In this document: positions 1-9,925 of the stretch, in pieces
Layout of the letters: each line of letters starts with the position of its first letter
Numbering within the stretch: the first letter of the stretch is position 1
Assembly (NCBI RefSeq): GCF_900188405.1
Contig: NZ_FZOF01000008.1
Span: forward strand, 186,001-250,000
Source of the DNA: Actinacidiphila glaucinigra
Lineage (GTDB): Bacteria > Actinomycetota > Actinomycetes > Streptomycetales > Streptomycetaceae
Direction: 5' to 3'
Length of the DNA: 64,000 nucleotides
Translations under genes and position numbers: made by a program
The notes under the pieces: generated by a model
Told to the model about the DNA's origin: nothing
Database searches by the model: none
Seen by the model: the letters and a program-made list of their open reading frames with translations, nothing else

Positions 1-1606
<1,606 letters not shown>

Positions 1607-1632
1607 CGGTGCAGCCTACGACGGCGGGCCGG

Positions 1633-2331
1633 TCAGGCTCCCGGCCGGATCGTCAGGTCGTTGATCTCGGCGTCCCGCGGCAGGTCGATCGCCGTCAGGA
1701 TCGCCGTCGCGACCGACTCGGGGGCGATCCAGCGCGAGGGGTCGTACGCCTTGCCCTCCTGCTGGTGCACCTTGGCCTGCATCGGCGTGGCGGTGCGCCC
1801 CGGGTAGACGGAGGTGACCCGCACCCCGTTGGCGTGCTCCTCGTGGCGCAGGGAGTCTGCGAGCGCCTTGAGGCCGTGCTTGCTGGCCGCGTAGGCGCCC
1901 CACTCGGCGTGCGCGTTGAGCCCGGCGCCGGAGTTGACGAAGACCACGTGGCCGCGGGAGAGCCGCAGTTGGGGCAGAAGGAGGCGGGTCAGCTCGGCGG
2001 GGGCGACGAGGTTGGCGGCGAGCGTCCGGTTCCAGGTCTTCGGGGTGAGCTCGCCCACCTGCCCCAGGTCCACGACGCCCGCGATGTGCAGCAGGGAGTC
2101 CAGCCGGTCCGGCGGCGACTGGTGGCCCAGCGCCCAGGACAGCCGCTCCGGCTCCGCGAGGTCGCCGACGAGGGTGCGCGCGCCCGGGAAGCGGTCGGCC
2201 AGTTCCTTGGCGCGTCCGGCGTCGCGGGCCAGCAGCCACAGTTCGTCGCCGCGTTCGAGGAGGCGCTGCGCCACGACGGCGCCGATGCCGGAGCCCGCGC
2301 CGGTGATCAGGTGAATCGACATGGGCCCCAT
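1633..2331 (-). CDS. Short-chain dehydrogenase/reductase
   Basis: A classical SDR of 232 residues. The nucleotide-binding glycine motif TGAGSGIG is at about residues 10-17, the NSGAG strand carrying the catalytic serine is near 128-132, and the YAASK catalytic Tyr-Lys pair lies about 15 residues further on. The substrate cannot be read from the sequence. Two start codons are possible: ATG 2331 (MGPMSIHL, preceded by GGGGA at suitable spacing) or ATG 2322. It lies between the LOG-family and MetE-like genes with gaps of 18-26 bp, which suggests one transcript with them. Confidence 0.88.
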   Translation of the reverse strand: MGPMSIHLITGAGSGIGAVVAQRLLERGDELWLLARDAGRAKELADRFPGARTLVGDLAEPERLSWALGHQSPPDRLDSLLHIAGVVDLGQVGELTPKTWNRTLAANLVAPAELTRLLLPQLRLSRGHVVFVNSGAGLNAHAEWGAYAASKHGLKALADSLRHEEHANGVRVTSVYPGRTATPMQAKVHQQEGKAYDPSRWIAPESVATAILTAIDLPRDAEINDLTIRPGA

Positions 2332-2349
2332 GCTGTCATCCCCGCCGGC

Positions 2350-2889
2350 TCACACGATGCCGGCGTTCTCCTCCAGGTAGGCGAGCGCCGCGACCCCGTC
2401 CTCGGCGAAGAACACCAGGTCGGTGAGGGGCAGCGGCAGGAAGCCCTCCGCGTCCATGCGCTGGAACTGCTCCTTGAGCCCGTCGTAGAAGCCCGCCGTG
2501 TTGAGCAGGACGACCGGCTTGGTGTGCAGGCGGTGCTTCTTCAGCTCCAGGATCTCGGTCGCCTCGTCCAGCGTGCCGGTGCCGCCCACCATGACCACCA
2601 CGGCGTCCGCGCGGGCCAGCAGCTCCGCCTTGCGCTCGGCGAGGTCGGCCGCGATCACCATCTCGTCCGCGCCCTTGCGGGCCTTGGCCGCGAGGAACTC
2701 GACCGAGACCCCGACCAGGCGCCCGCCGTGCTCCTGCACCCCGTCCGCCATCACCTTCATCAGGCCCACGTCCGAGCCGCCCCACACCAGGGTGTGGCCG
2801 CCCTTGCCGATCAACTCGGCGAACTGGCGGGCCGGCTCGGTGTAGCGGGGCTCGAGGTCGGCGGCGGAGAGGAAGACGCAGATGTTCAT
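2350..2889 (-). CDS. LOG-family (TIGR00730) Rossmann-fold protein
   Basis: 179 residues with the lysine-decarboxylase-like/LOG fold. The segment VWGGSDVGLMKVMADG is followed by MVGGTGTLDEATE, which corresponds to the PGGxGTxxE signature of cytokinin-riboside 5'-monophosphate phosphoribohydrolases. The first Pro is Val here. Proteins of this family cleave N6-substituted AMP to a free base plus ribose-5-phosphate, although many bacterial members have unknown substrates. The start is ATG 2889. It is the second gene of a compact minus-strand run after mnmA (84 bp gap). Confidence 0.88.
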   Translation of the reverse strand: MNICVFLSAADLEPRYTEPARQFAELIGKGGHTLVWGGSDVGLMKVMADGVQEHGGRLVGVSVEFLAAKARKGADEMVIAADLAERKAELLARADAVVVMVGGTGTLDEATEILELKKHRLHTKPVVLLNTAGFYDGLKEQFQRMDAEGFLPLPLTDLVFFAEDGVAALAYLEENAGIV

Positions 2890-2973
2890 GCGGGCCAGTC
2901 TCGCGCATGGCGCCGGACGCCGGGCAGGGGGGCGCCCGGCCCGTTCCGTGACCCGCGCTCGGAGGGGCAGGCG

Positions 2974-4137
2974 TCAGGCGCTCGCGGCGGCGCGCGGGCT
3001 GCGCTCCGTCGTCGCGATCGTCGCCGAGCCGACGACGCGCGTGCCGTCGTAGAGCACGACCGCCTGGCCCGGCGCGACGCCGCGGACGGCTCCGCCGGTG
3101 AAACGGACGCTGAGCTCTCCGTCGGCCAGCTCGGCCGTGACGGGCACGTCGTCGCCGTGGGCGCGCAGCTGGGCGGTGTACGTACGCGGCCCGGCGCCGT
3201 CGGGCGCGGTGCCGCACCAGCGCGGGCGGATCGCCGTCAGGGCCGTGACGTCCAGCGCCTCGGCCGGGCCGACGGTCACCGTGTTGTTCACCGGCGAGAT
3301 GTCGAGCACGTAGCGCGGCTTGCCGTCGGCGGCGGGCACGCCCAGGCGCAGGCCCTTGCGCTGGCCCACGGTGTAGCCGTAGGCGCCGGAGTGGGTGCCC
3401 AGGCGCTTGCCGTCCTCGTCGAGGATGTCGCCCTCGGCGGTGCCGAGACGTCGCGCGAGGAAGCCCTGGGTGTCGCCGTCCGTGATGAAGCAGATGTCGT
3501 GGCTGTCGGGCTTCTTCGCGACGGACAGGCCGCGGCGGGCCGCCTCCGCCCGGATCTCGTCCTTGGTGGTGAGGGTGTCGCCGAGCGGGAACATGGCGTG
3601 CGCCAGCTGCCGCTCGTCGAGGACGCCCAGCACGTACGACTGGTCCTTGGCCGCGTCGGAGGCGCGGTGCAGCTCGCGGGAGCCGTCAGCGTTGACGACG
3701 ACGGTGGCGTAGTGGCCGGTGCACACGGCGTCGAAGCCGAGGGCGATCGCCTTGTCGAGCAGCGCGGCGAACTTGATCTTCTCGTTGCAGCGCAGGCAGG
3801 GGTTGGGCGTACGGCCCGCGGCGTACTCGGCGACGAAGTCGTCGACGACGTCGGCGCGGAAGCGGTCGGCGAGGTCCCAGATGTAGAAGGGGATGCCGAT
3901 CACGTCGGCGGCGCGGCGGGCGTCGTGGCTGTCCTCGATCGTGCAGCAGCCGCGGGCACCGGTGCGGAAGGACTGCGGGTTCGCGGAGAGGGCGAGGTGC
4001 ACGCCCGTGACGTCGTGCCCCGCTTCGGCGGCGCGGGCGGCCGCCACGGCCGAGTCGACGCCACCGCTCATCGCGGCGAGCACGCGGAGGCGACGGCCGT
4101 CGCCAGGGCCTGTGGGTGCACCGGGGAAGTCAGTCAT
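2974..4137 (-). CDS. mnmA: tRNA-specific 2-thiouridylase MnmA
   Basis: Installs the 2-thio group on the wobble uridine of tRNA-Lys, tRNA-Glu and tRNA-Gln. It uses ATP to adenylate the uridine and persulfide sulfur from a cysteine desulfurase. The PP-loop SGGVDS is at about residue 24. The first catalytic cysteine is in [12 protein letters not shown], the second in DSHDICFI, and GHYATV lies between. At 387 residues it is normal length. The reading frame stays open for 168 codons upstream, through repetitive DNA. I chose ATG 4137 because a strong AGGAGG site sits 5-11 bases before it and the protein N terminus matches the family from there. The cysteine desulfurase upstream is the likely sulfur donor. 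Confidence 0.95.
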   Translation of the reverse strand: MTDFPGAPTGPGDGRRLRVLAAMSGGVDSAVAAARAAEAGHDVTGVHLALSANPQSFRTGARGCCTIEDSHDARRAADVIGIPFYIWDLADRFRADVVDDFVAEYAAGRTPNPCLRCNEKIKFAALLDKAIALGFDAVCTGHYATVVVNADGSRELHRASDAAKDQSYVLGVLDERQLAHAMFPLGDTLTTKDEIRAEAARRGLSVAKKPDSHDICFITDGDTQGFLARRLGTAEGDILDEDGKRLGTHSGAYGYTVGQRKGLRLGVPAADGKPRYVLDISPVNNTVTVGPAEALDVTALTAIRPRWCGTAPDGAGPRTYTAQLRAHGDDVPVTAELADGELSVRFTGGAVRGVAPGQAVVLYDGTRVVGSATIATTERSPRAAASA

Positions 4138-4218
4138 AGCGCCTCCTAGAGTACGGCGCCCCGGCGCCGGTTCGCGGGGCCGGTCGCCGCGGGGCCCTTG
4201 CGGGCTGCGGGTGTGTGG

Positions 4219-4294
4219 GCGAGTGCGGGTGCGTTGCGCCTGCGGCGGGCGGTCTCCCACCCACCCGTTGCCGCCTGCGTTACGTGAACGCGGG
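4219..4294 (+). repeat. Dispersed GC-rich intergenic repeat, copy A
   Basis: Core GCGCCTGCGGCGGGCGGTCT followed by CCCACCCACCCGTTGCCGCC and GTGAACGCGGG. It aligns closely with copies at 4355-4432 and 14668-14748. GGCGGG and CCCGCC halves in the better-kept copies could form a short hairpin. No coding capacity is apparent. Confidence 0.75.
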
Positions 4295-4354
4295 TGCGGG
4301 TGTGTGGCCGGGTACCGCTGCGTTGCACCTGCGGTGCCCTTTAACGGGTGTGCG

Positions 4355-4432
4355 GACGAGTGCCGGTGCGTTGCGCCTGCGGCGGGCGGTCTCCCACCCG
4401 CCCACCCGTTGCCCCCTGCGTTGCGTGAGCGG
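4355..4432 (+). repeat. Dispersed GC-rich intergenic repeat, copy B
   Basis: Same orientation as copy A, with the identical 20-base core GCGCCTGCGGCGGGCGGTCT. It extends through CCCACCCGCCCACCCG to GCGTTGCGTGAGCGG. GGCGGG (just before GGTCTCCCA) and the following CCCGCC can pair as a 6-bp stem. It runs directly into the tandem repeat. Confidence 0.75.
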
Positions 4433-4614
4433 AAAGGCGGCACACCGCCGCAGGCCGCCGACGCACAGCGACCACCCACGGCAGCCATCCGCACACGCGC
4501 ACGGTGCCGCACGGGTGGCGGGCGGAAAGGCGGCACACCGCCGCAGGCCGCCGACGCACAGCGACCACCCACAGGAGCCACCCGCACACGCCCACGGTGC
4601 CGCACGGGTGGGCG
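4429..4614. repeat. Tandem repeat, 93-bp period, two copies
   Basis: Two head-to-tail units start at 4429 and 4522. Each begins GCGGAAAGGCGGCACACCGC and ends near GTGCCGCACGGGTGG. The first 51 bases of the two units are identical, and the remainder differs at a few positions. The reverse complement of the unit contains GCCTGCGGCGG and resembles copies A and B, so the whole 4.2-4.65 kb block looks like diverged direct and inverted copies of one element. Confidence 0.8.
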
Positions 4615-4704
4615 GGCGGGGAAGGCCCGCCGCAGGCGCAACGGCGCGCGAGCCGCCCGCGAACCGGCACCGGACGCAACGCGAGGGCGAGGGCGCCGCG
4701 GGCG

Positions 4705-5874
4705 TTACATCAGGCCCGCGCTGCGGGCGCGGGCCACCGCGGGGGCGATGGCCTCGCCGAGGACCGCGACGTCCTCCGCCGTCGAGGTGTGCCCGAGGGA
4801 GAACCGCAGGGAGCCCCGCGCGAGGTCGGGGTCGGCGCCCATGGCCAGGAGGACGTGGCTGGGCTGGGGGACGCCGGCGGTGCACGCGGAGCCGGTGGAG
4901 CACTCGATGCCCTGGGCGTCGAGCAGCATCAGCAGGGAGTCGCCCTCGCACCCGGGGAAGGAGAAGTGGGCGCCGGCGGGGAGGCGGCCTCCGGGGGTGG
5001 GGTCGCCGTTGAGGATGGCCTCGGGGACGGCCTCGCGGACCCGGGCGACCAGGTCGTCGCGCAGGGCGCCGATCTCCCGCGCGAAGTCCTCGTGACGTTC
5101 GGCGGCCAGCGCCGCGGCGACGGCGAACGCGGCGACCGCGGGCACGTCCAGCGTGCCGGAGCGTACGCCGCGCTCCTGACCGCCGCCGTGGAGGATGGGG
5201 ACCGGGCCGATCTCGCGCCGGAGCACCAGCGCGCCGACCCCGTACGGGCCGCCGACCTTGTGCCCGGTGACGGTCATCGCGTCGAGCCCGGACGCCGCGA
5301 AGTCGACCTCGACCTGACCGAGGGCCTGGACGGCGTCGGAGTGCAGCGGCACCTCGAACTCCCGCGCCACCTCGCTGAGTTCCGCGATCGGGAAGACCGT
5401 GCCGACCTCGTTGTTGGCCCACATCACCGTGGCGAGCGCCACATCGCCGGGGTCGCGGGCGATGGCCTCCCGCAGGGCCTCGGGGTGGACGCGCCCGTAG
5501 GCGTCGACCGGGAGCCATTCGACCCGGGCGCCCTCGTGCGTGGCGAGCCAGTCGACGGCGTCGAGGACGGCGTGGTGCTCGACGGGGCTGGCGAGGACCC
5601 GGGTGCGCCGCGGGTCGGCGTCGTGGCGGGCCCAGTACAGACCCTTGACCGCGAGGTTGTCGGCCTCGGTGCCGCCCGCGGTGAACACGATCTCGCTGGG
5701 GCGGGCGCCGAGCGCGGCGGCGAGGGACTCGCGGGACTCCTCCACCGTGCGCCTGGCCCGGCGGCCGGCCGCGTGGAGGGAGGATGCGTTGCCCGTGACG
5801 GCGAGGTGCGCGGTCATCGCCTCGACCGCCTCCGGCAGCATCGGGGTCGTGGCGGCGTGGTCGAGGTAGGCCAT
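4705..5874 (-). CDS. Cysteine desulfurase (NifS/IscS class)
   Basis: A PLP enzyme that removes sulfur from cysteine, leaving alanine and an enzyme persulfide used for tRNA thiolation and Fe-S assembly. It has 389 residues. HAATTP is at the N terminus. The PLP lysine is in [12 protein letters not shown] (about residue 195), and the persulfide cysteine is in [17 protein letters not shown] (about residue 318), the long mobile loop type of class I (IscS/NifS) enzymes. Start is ATG 5874. It is followed by repeat DNA and then mnmA. The pairing suggests that its main client is MnmA, as in other actinobacteria (inference). Confidence 0.93.
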   Translation of the reverse strand: MAYLDHAATTPMLPEAVEAMTAHLAVTGNASSLHAAGRRARRTVEESRESLAAALGARPSEIVFTAGGTEADNLAVKGLYWARHDADPRRTRVLASPVEHHAVLDAVDWLATHEGARVEWLPVDAYGRVHPEALREAIARDPGDVALATVMWANNEVGTVFPIAELSEVAREFEVPLHSDAVQALGQVEVDFAASGLDAMTVTGHKVGGPYGVGALVLRREIGPVPILHGGGQERGVRSGTLDVPAVAAFAVAAALAAERHEDFAREIGALRDDLVARVREAVPEAILNGDPTPGGRLPAGAHFSFPGCEGDSLLMLLDAQGIECSTGSACTAGVPQPSHVLLAMGADPDLARGSLRFSLGHTSTAEDVAVLGEAIAPAVARARSAGLM

Positions 5875-5944
5875 GATGAGCGTGATTCTACGGCCGCCGC
5901 GGCGCCTGCCCGGACCGAGGCCCGCCCTCCCGGGCGGTGCCCCG

Positions 5945-6619
5945 CTACAGGTGGAGTTCCTCCGCCGCGGTGGTGCGCCGGTGCCAGGCGCGGGGGGCGC
6001 GCCAGTGGTAGCGCATGGCCAGCAGTCTGAGGGCGAAGGCGCAGAGGACGGCGAGGACCCCGGTGGCGGGGGTCAGGGCCTGGAACTTGATGAGCACCAC
6101 CACGACGGTGGCCCCCACGATGGCCGGTACCGCGTACAGGTCGCGGTCCCAGCGCAGCAGGGAGGGGACCTCGTTGCCGAGCAGGTCGCGCAGCACGCCC
6201 CCGCCGACGGCGGTGGCGAGGCCGAGGGTGGCGGACGCCGTGAGGTTGAGGCCGTAGTCGTAGGCCTTGGTGGTGCCGGCGACGCAGAAGAGGCCGAGGC
6301 CGGCGGCGTCGAAGACGTTGATGGTGGTGTTGATCCGCTCGACCTGGGGGTGCAGGAAGAACACCACCGTGGTGGCGATCAGCGGGGTGAGGAAGTACCC
6401 GAGGTCGGTGAAGGCGGCCGGCGGGACCGCTCCGATGATCAGGTCCCTGATCAGCCCTCCGCCCAGCGCGGTGACCTCGGCGAGCACCGCCATGCCGAAG
6501 ACGTCGTAGTTCTTGCGTACGGCGAGCAGAGCGCCGGAGATCGCGAAGACGAAGATTCCGACGAGGTCGAGCACGTGCTGGACGGAGTGGCTGAACAGTT
6601 CGGTGTGCACCGGCTCCAT
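5945..6619 (-). CDS. Trimeric intracellular cation (TRIC) channel family membrane protein
   Basis: 224 residues with seven predicted hydrophobic segments arranged as an inverted-repeat fold. The diagnostic duplicated motif is present: [11 protein letters not shown] in the first half and [14 protein letters not shown] in the second, i.e. the GGGxxRD pore/kink motifs of prokaryotic TRIC (formerly UPF0126/YadS) proteins. Prokaryotic homologs conduct K+ and possibly other cations. The physiological role in Streptomyces is unknown. Start is ATG 6619. The gap to the cysteine desulfurase gene is 70 bp, and to oppF 17 bp on the other side. Confidence 0.88.
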   Translation of the reverse strand: MEPVHTELFSHSVQHVLDLVGIFVFAISGALLAVRKNYDVFGMAVLAEVTALGGGLIRDLIIGAVPPAAFTDLGYFLTPLIATTVVFFLHPQVERINTTINVFDAAGLGLFCVAGTTKAYDYGLNLTASATLGLATAVGGGVLRDLLGNEVPSLLRWDRDLYAVPAIVGATVVVVLIKFQALTPATGVLAVLCAFALRLLAMRYHWRAPRAWHRRTTAAEELHL

Positions 6620-6636
6620 TGTGCCGGGTGCCGGGG

Positions 6637-7716
6637 TTACGCCTTTTCGGCCGTCTTCCCGGCCGTACCGCCGCCGGAGTCGCCGGAGTCACCGGTGTTC
6701 TCCGGGTGGTGGCAGGCGACCTCGTGCCCGGTGGCCAGGGTGACCAGCGGGGGCTCCGTGGTCTTGCAGACCTCGGTCGCCTTCCAGCAGCGGGTGTGGA
6801 AGCGGCAGCCGGACGGCGGGGAGATCGGCGACGGGACGTCGCCGGTCAGCAGGATCCGCTCGCGCTTGGCGCGCCGCTTGGGGTCCGGCACCGGCACCGC
6901 GGAGAGCAGCGCGTTGGTGTACGGGTGCATCGGCTTGGTGTAGAGGTCCTCGCGGTCGGCGACCTCGACGATCTTGCCGAGGTACATGACCGCGATGCGG
7001 TCCGACACGTGCCGGATGACCGACAGGTCGTGCGCGATGATCACGTAGGTCAGGCCGAGCTCGCTCTGCAGGTCGTCCAGGAGGTTGACCACCTGGGCCT
7101 GGATGGAGACGTCGAGCGCCGACACCGGCTCGTCCGCGACCACGAGCTTGGGCTTGAGCGCCAGCGCGCGGGCGATGCCGATGCGCTGCCGCTGGCCGCC
7201 GGAGAACTCGTGCGGGTAGCGGTTGTAGTGCTCGGGGTTGAGGCCGACCAGCTCCAGGAGGTTCTGGACCTCCCGCTTCACCCCGTTCTCCGTCTGCACC
7301 TTCTGCAGCCGGAACGGCGCGCCGACAATGGTGCCGACGGTGTGCCGCGGGTTGAGGGAGGAGTACGGGTCCTGGAAGATCATCTGCACGTCGCGGCGGA
7401 GCGGGCGCATGCCCGCGGTGCCCAGGTGCGTGATGTCGCGGCCCTCGAACTCGATCTTCCCGCCGGTCGGTTCGAGCAGCCGGGTGATCAGCCGGCCCAT
7501 GGTGGACTTGCCGCACCCGGACTCGCCGACCACGCCGAGGGTCTCCCCGGGGTTGACGTGGAAGTCGATGCCGTCGACGGCCTTGACCGCGCCGACCTGA
7601 CGGCGCAGCAGGCCCTTGGTGATCGGGAAGTGCTTGACCAGGCCGCTCACCTTGAGCAGCGCATCCGACCCGTCGGCGGTCGACTGCTGGGGGATCGTCA
7701 TCTCCTGGCCTTTCAC
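6637..7716 (-). CDS. Oligopeptide ABC importer ATPase, OppF/DppF type
   Basis: Second of two ATPases powering the peptide importer encoded up to 12795. Walker [11 protein letters not shown]-loop region, signature [14 protein letters not shown] and Walker [13 protein letters not shown] are all present. The C-terminal oligopeptide/dipeptide domain carries cysteines near [13 protein letters not shown], typical of OppF/DppF, where these proteins often bind an Fe-S cluster. It has 359 residues from GTG 7716, which overlaps the oppD-type stop by 4 bp (GTGA). An in-frame ATG at 7701 is an alternative start. Last gene of the operon. Confidence 0.92.
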   Translation of the reverse strand: MKGQEMTIPQQSTADGSDALLKVSGLVKHFPITKGLLRRQVGAVKAVDGIDFHVNPGETLGVVGESGCGKSTMGRLITRLLEPTGGKIEFEGRDITHLGTAGMRPLRRDVQMIFQDPYSSLNPRHTVGTIVGAPFRLQKVQTENGVKREVQNLLELVGLNPEHYNRYPHEFSGGQRQRIGIARALALKPKLVVADEPVSALDVSIQAQVVNLLDDLQSELGLTYVIIAHDLSVIRHVSDRIAVMYLGKIVEVADREDLYTKPMHPYTNALLSAVPVPDPKRRAKRERILLTGDVPSPISPPSGCRFHTRCWKATEVCKTTEPPLVTLATGHEVACHHPENTGDSGDSGGGTAGKTAEKA

Positions 7717-8825
7717 AGCTTCGGCGCAATCTCTTCGGTCCAGATGCGCTCCCGGTCCGCCGCGCTCAGGTGGCAGGCGGCGTGGTGCCGGCTGCCGACC
7801 TCGCTCAGTTCCGGAACGACGGTGGTGCTGGCGCCGCCGGTGAGCTCCGCGTACGGGCAGCGCGGGTGGAAGGCGCAGCCGGACGGCACGTTGATCAGGC
7901 TCGGCGGAGACCCCTTGACCGGGTTGAGCCGTTCGGTGCGCTCACGGTCCAGGCGGGGCATCGAGCCCAGCAGGCCCCAGGTGTAGGGGTGCTGCGGCTC
8001 GTAGAAGACCTTGTCGGCCGGCCCGCGCTCCACACAGCGACCGCCGTACATCACCAGGATGTCGTCCGCGAGCTCGGCGACGACGCCGAGGTCGTGGGTG
8101 ATGATGATGACCGCGGAGCCGAACTCCTTCTGCAGGTCCCGGATCAGGTCCAGGATCTGCGCCTGCACGGTCACGTCGAGCGCGGTGGTCGGCTCGTCCG
8201 CGATGAGCAGGTCGGGGTTGTTGGACAGCGCCATGGCGATCATCGCGCGCTGCCGCATGCCGCCGGAGAACTGGTGCGGGTAGTCGTCGACGCGCTTGTC
8301 GGGCTGCGGGATGCCGACGCGGTCGAGCATCTCGATCGCGCGCTTGCGGGCCACGGCCTTGGACACGTCGTGGTGCACCCGGTACGCCTCGACGATCTGC
8401 GCGCCGACGGTGAAGTAGGGGTGCATCGCCGACAGCGGGTCCTGGAAGATCATCGCGACGTCCTTGCCGCGCAGCCGCCGGACCTCGTCCGGGTCGGCCG
8501 AGATCAGTTCCCTGCCCTCGAGCCAGATCTCGCCGGACATCCGGGCCTTGCTGCGGCCGTACTGGCCGGCCCGGTGCAGACCCATGATCGCCAGCGACGT
8601 GACGGACTTGCCGGAGCCGGACTCGCCGACGATGCCGAGGGTCTTGCCCTTCTCCAGCTGGAAGGAGAGGCCGTCGACGGACTTCACCAGGCCGTCGTCG
8701 GTCGGGAAGTGCACCTTGAGGTCGCGGACCTCCAGGAACGCCGTGGGCTTCGCCTTCCCGGCCACCGGCTCGTTCGGGGCGGAGTCCGCCCCGGTGCCGG
8801 ACTTCTGGATGGGGAGGTCGGTCAT
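7713..8825 (-). CDS. Oligopeptide ABC importer ATPase, OppD/DppD type
   Basis: 370 residues. Walker [12 protein letters not shown] at about residue 66, signature [14 protein letters not shown], Walker [13 protein letters not shown], and the C-terminal oligo_HPY region ending in [12 protein letters not shown], a cysteine pair typical of the family. The ATG start at 8825 overlaps the permease stop (ATGA), and the stop overlaps the OppF start, so translation of B-D-F is coupled. Heterodimerises with the OppF-type subunit on the cytoplasmic face. Confidence 0.92.
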   Translation of the reverse strand: MTDLPIQKSGTGADSAPNEPVAGKAKPTAFLEVRDLKVHFPTDDGLVKSVDGLSFQLEKGKTLGIVGESGSGKSVTSLAIMGLHRAGQYGRSKARMSGEIWLEGRELISADPDEVRRLRGKDVAMIFQDPLSAMHPYFTVGAQIVEAYRVHHDVSKAVARKRAIEMLDRVGIPQPDKRVDDYPHQFSGGMRQRAMIAMALSNNPDLLIADEPTTALDVTVQAQILDLIRDLQKEFGSAVIIITHDLGVVAELADDILVMYGGRCVERGPADKVFYEPQHPYTWGLLGSMPRLDRERTERLNPVKGSPPSLINVPSGCAFHPRCPYAELTGGASTTVVPELSEVGSRHHAACHLSAADRERIWTEEIAPKL

Positions 8826-9820
8826 GACAGCCTCACGCGCGGGTCGACGACGGCGTACAGCAGGTCTACGAGGAGGTTCGCCACCACCACGGCGACGGCC
8901 GCGATCAGCGTGACGCCGAGGATCAGCGGGAAGTCCTTGTCCGAGATCGCCTTCACCGCCGCCTGGCCGATACCGGGCAGGCTGAACGTCGTCTCGGTGA
9001 GGATCGCGCCGCCGACGAGGGCGCCGAGGTCCATGCCGAGGATGGTCAGCACCGGCGTCATGGTCGAGCGCATGGCGTGCTTGCCGATGACGACCGGCTC
9101 ACGCAGGCCCTTGGCCCGCGCGGTGCGGATGTAGTCCTCGCCCATGATCTCGAGCATGGTGGCCCGGGTCATCCGGGCGTACATGGCCGCGTAGAGGAAG
9201 GCGAGGGTGACCCATGGCAGCAGCATGCCGCCGAACCAGCCGGAGGCCGATTCACCGAACGGCACATATTGGCCGTCGATCCATCCCAGGCCGTAGACGA
9301 CCACCGCCAGGGCGATCATGCCGGTGAAGTAGATGGGGAGCGAGACGCCGGCGAGCGCGACCGTCATCAGGGTGCGGTCGAGCGCGGAGCCGCGCTTGAG
9401 AGCGGAGACGACACCGGTGCCGACACCGACGACGACCCAGATGACGCAGGCGCCGGCGGCCAGCTGCATGGTCACCGGGAGACGGTCGGTCAGGACCGGC
9501 CAGATCGCCTGCTCGTTGCGGAAGGAGTAGCCGAAGCAGGGGGCGGAGCAGTGGGTGACGTCCGTGCCGTTGGCGTAGTCACGCCCGGCGACCAGCCCCC
9601 ACAGGAACTTGCCGAACTGCACGAGGATGGGGTCGTCGAGGCCCATCTTCTTCCGAATGCCCTCAAGCGAGGCCGGGTCCGCCTGCTTCCCGATGAAGTA
9701 GGTGGCGGGGTCGACACCGACCCATTTGGGGATCAGGAAGAAGATCCCGAAGGTCACCAATGTGATGACCAGCAACATGACGACGACAGCGAACAGTCGC
9801 CGGATGATGTATGCAAGCAC
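8822..9820 (-). CDS. Oligopeptide ABC importer permease, OppB/DppB type
   Basis: Inner-membrane permease of 332 residues. It begins VLAYIIRRLFAVVVMLL, the classic first helix of OppB/DppB proteins, and has six predicted helices. The EAA-type cytoplasmic loop is around EDYIRTARAKGL, the contact site for the ATPases. The frame is open to 9877, but I chose GTG 9820 because homologous permeases start there and because 9835-9863 is a perfect hairpin that is better read as an intergenic element. Partner of the OppC-type permease at 11803-12795. Confidence 0.9.
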   Translation of the reverse strand: MLAYIIRRLFAVVVMLLVITLVTFGIFFLIPKWVGVDPATYFIGKQADPASLEGIRKKMGLDDPILVQFGKFLWGLVAGRDYANGTDVTHCSAPCFGYSFRNEQAIWPVLTDRLPVTMQLAAGACVIWVVVGVGTGVVSALKRGSALDRTLMTVALAGVSLPIYFTGMIALAVVVYGLGWIDGQYVPFGESASGWFGGMLLPWVTLAFLYAAMYARMTRATMLEIMGEDYIRTARAKGLREPVVIGKHAMRSTMTPVLTILGMDLGALVGGAILTETTFSLPGIGQAAVKAISDKDFPLILGVTLIAAVAVVVANLLVDLLYAVVDPRVRLS

Positions 9821-9834
9821 TGTGCTCGGCCCGG

Positions 9835-9863
9835 CGGCGGCCCGGGGGTTCCCCGGGCCGCCG
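9835..9863. promoter_or_regulatory. 13-bp perfect hairpin between the substrate-binding and permease genes
   Basis: Arms CGGCGGCCCGGGG (9835-9847) and its exact complement (9851-9863) with a 3-base loop. It lies between the stop of the binding-protein gene (9926) and the permease start (9820). Such hairpins inside ABC operons usually stabilise the upstream binding-protein mRNA or cause partial termination, so that binding protein exceeds membrane subunits (inference). Confidence 0.7.
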
Positions 9864-9925
9864 CACGCGGCCATCACCTGCCCTTCGTGCCTAGCGGGTG
9901 TGGCACTCGATCGATTCGAGAGTTG

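Larger units (their letters stand above)
4138..4704. repeat. Gene-free repeat-rich stretch between mnmA and the cysteine desulfurase gene
   Basis: 567 bases with no convincing gene. The AGGAGG ribosome site of mnmA is at its left end. The rest is very GC-rich and dominated by the dispersed and tandem repeats listed separately (4219-4294, 4355-4432, 4429-4614). Open frames across it on both strands encode low-complexity Arg/Ala/Gly/Pro peptides and reflect base composition. A degenerate third start of the tandem unit is visible at about 4616-4650. Confidence 0.75.

Noticed and set aside
4149..4704. Several small open frames in the repeat block, including an N-terminal extension of mnmA to 4641
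   Set aside because: Encode repetitive Arg/Pro/Gly peptides derived from the repeats; mnmA has a strong ribosome site at ATG 4137.
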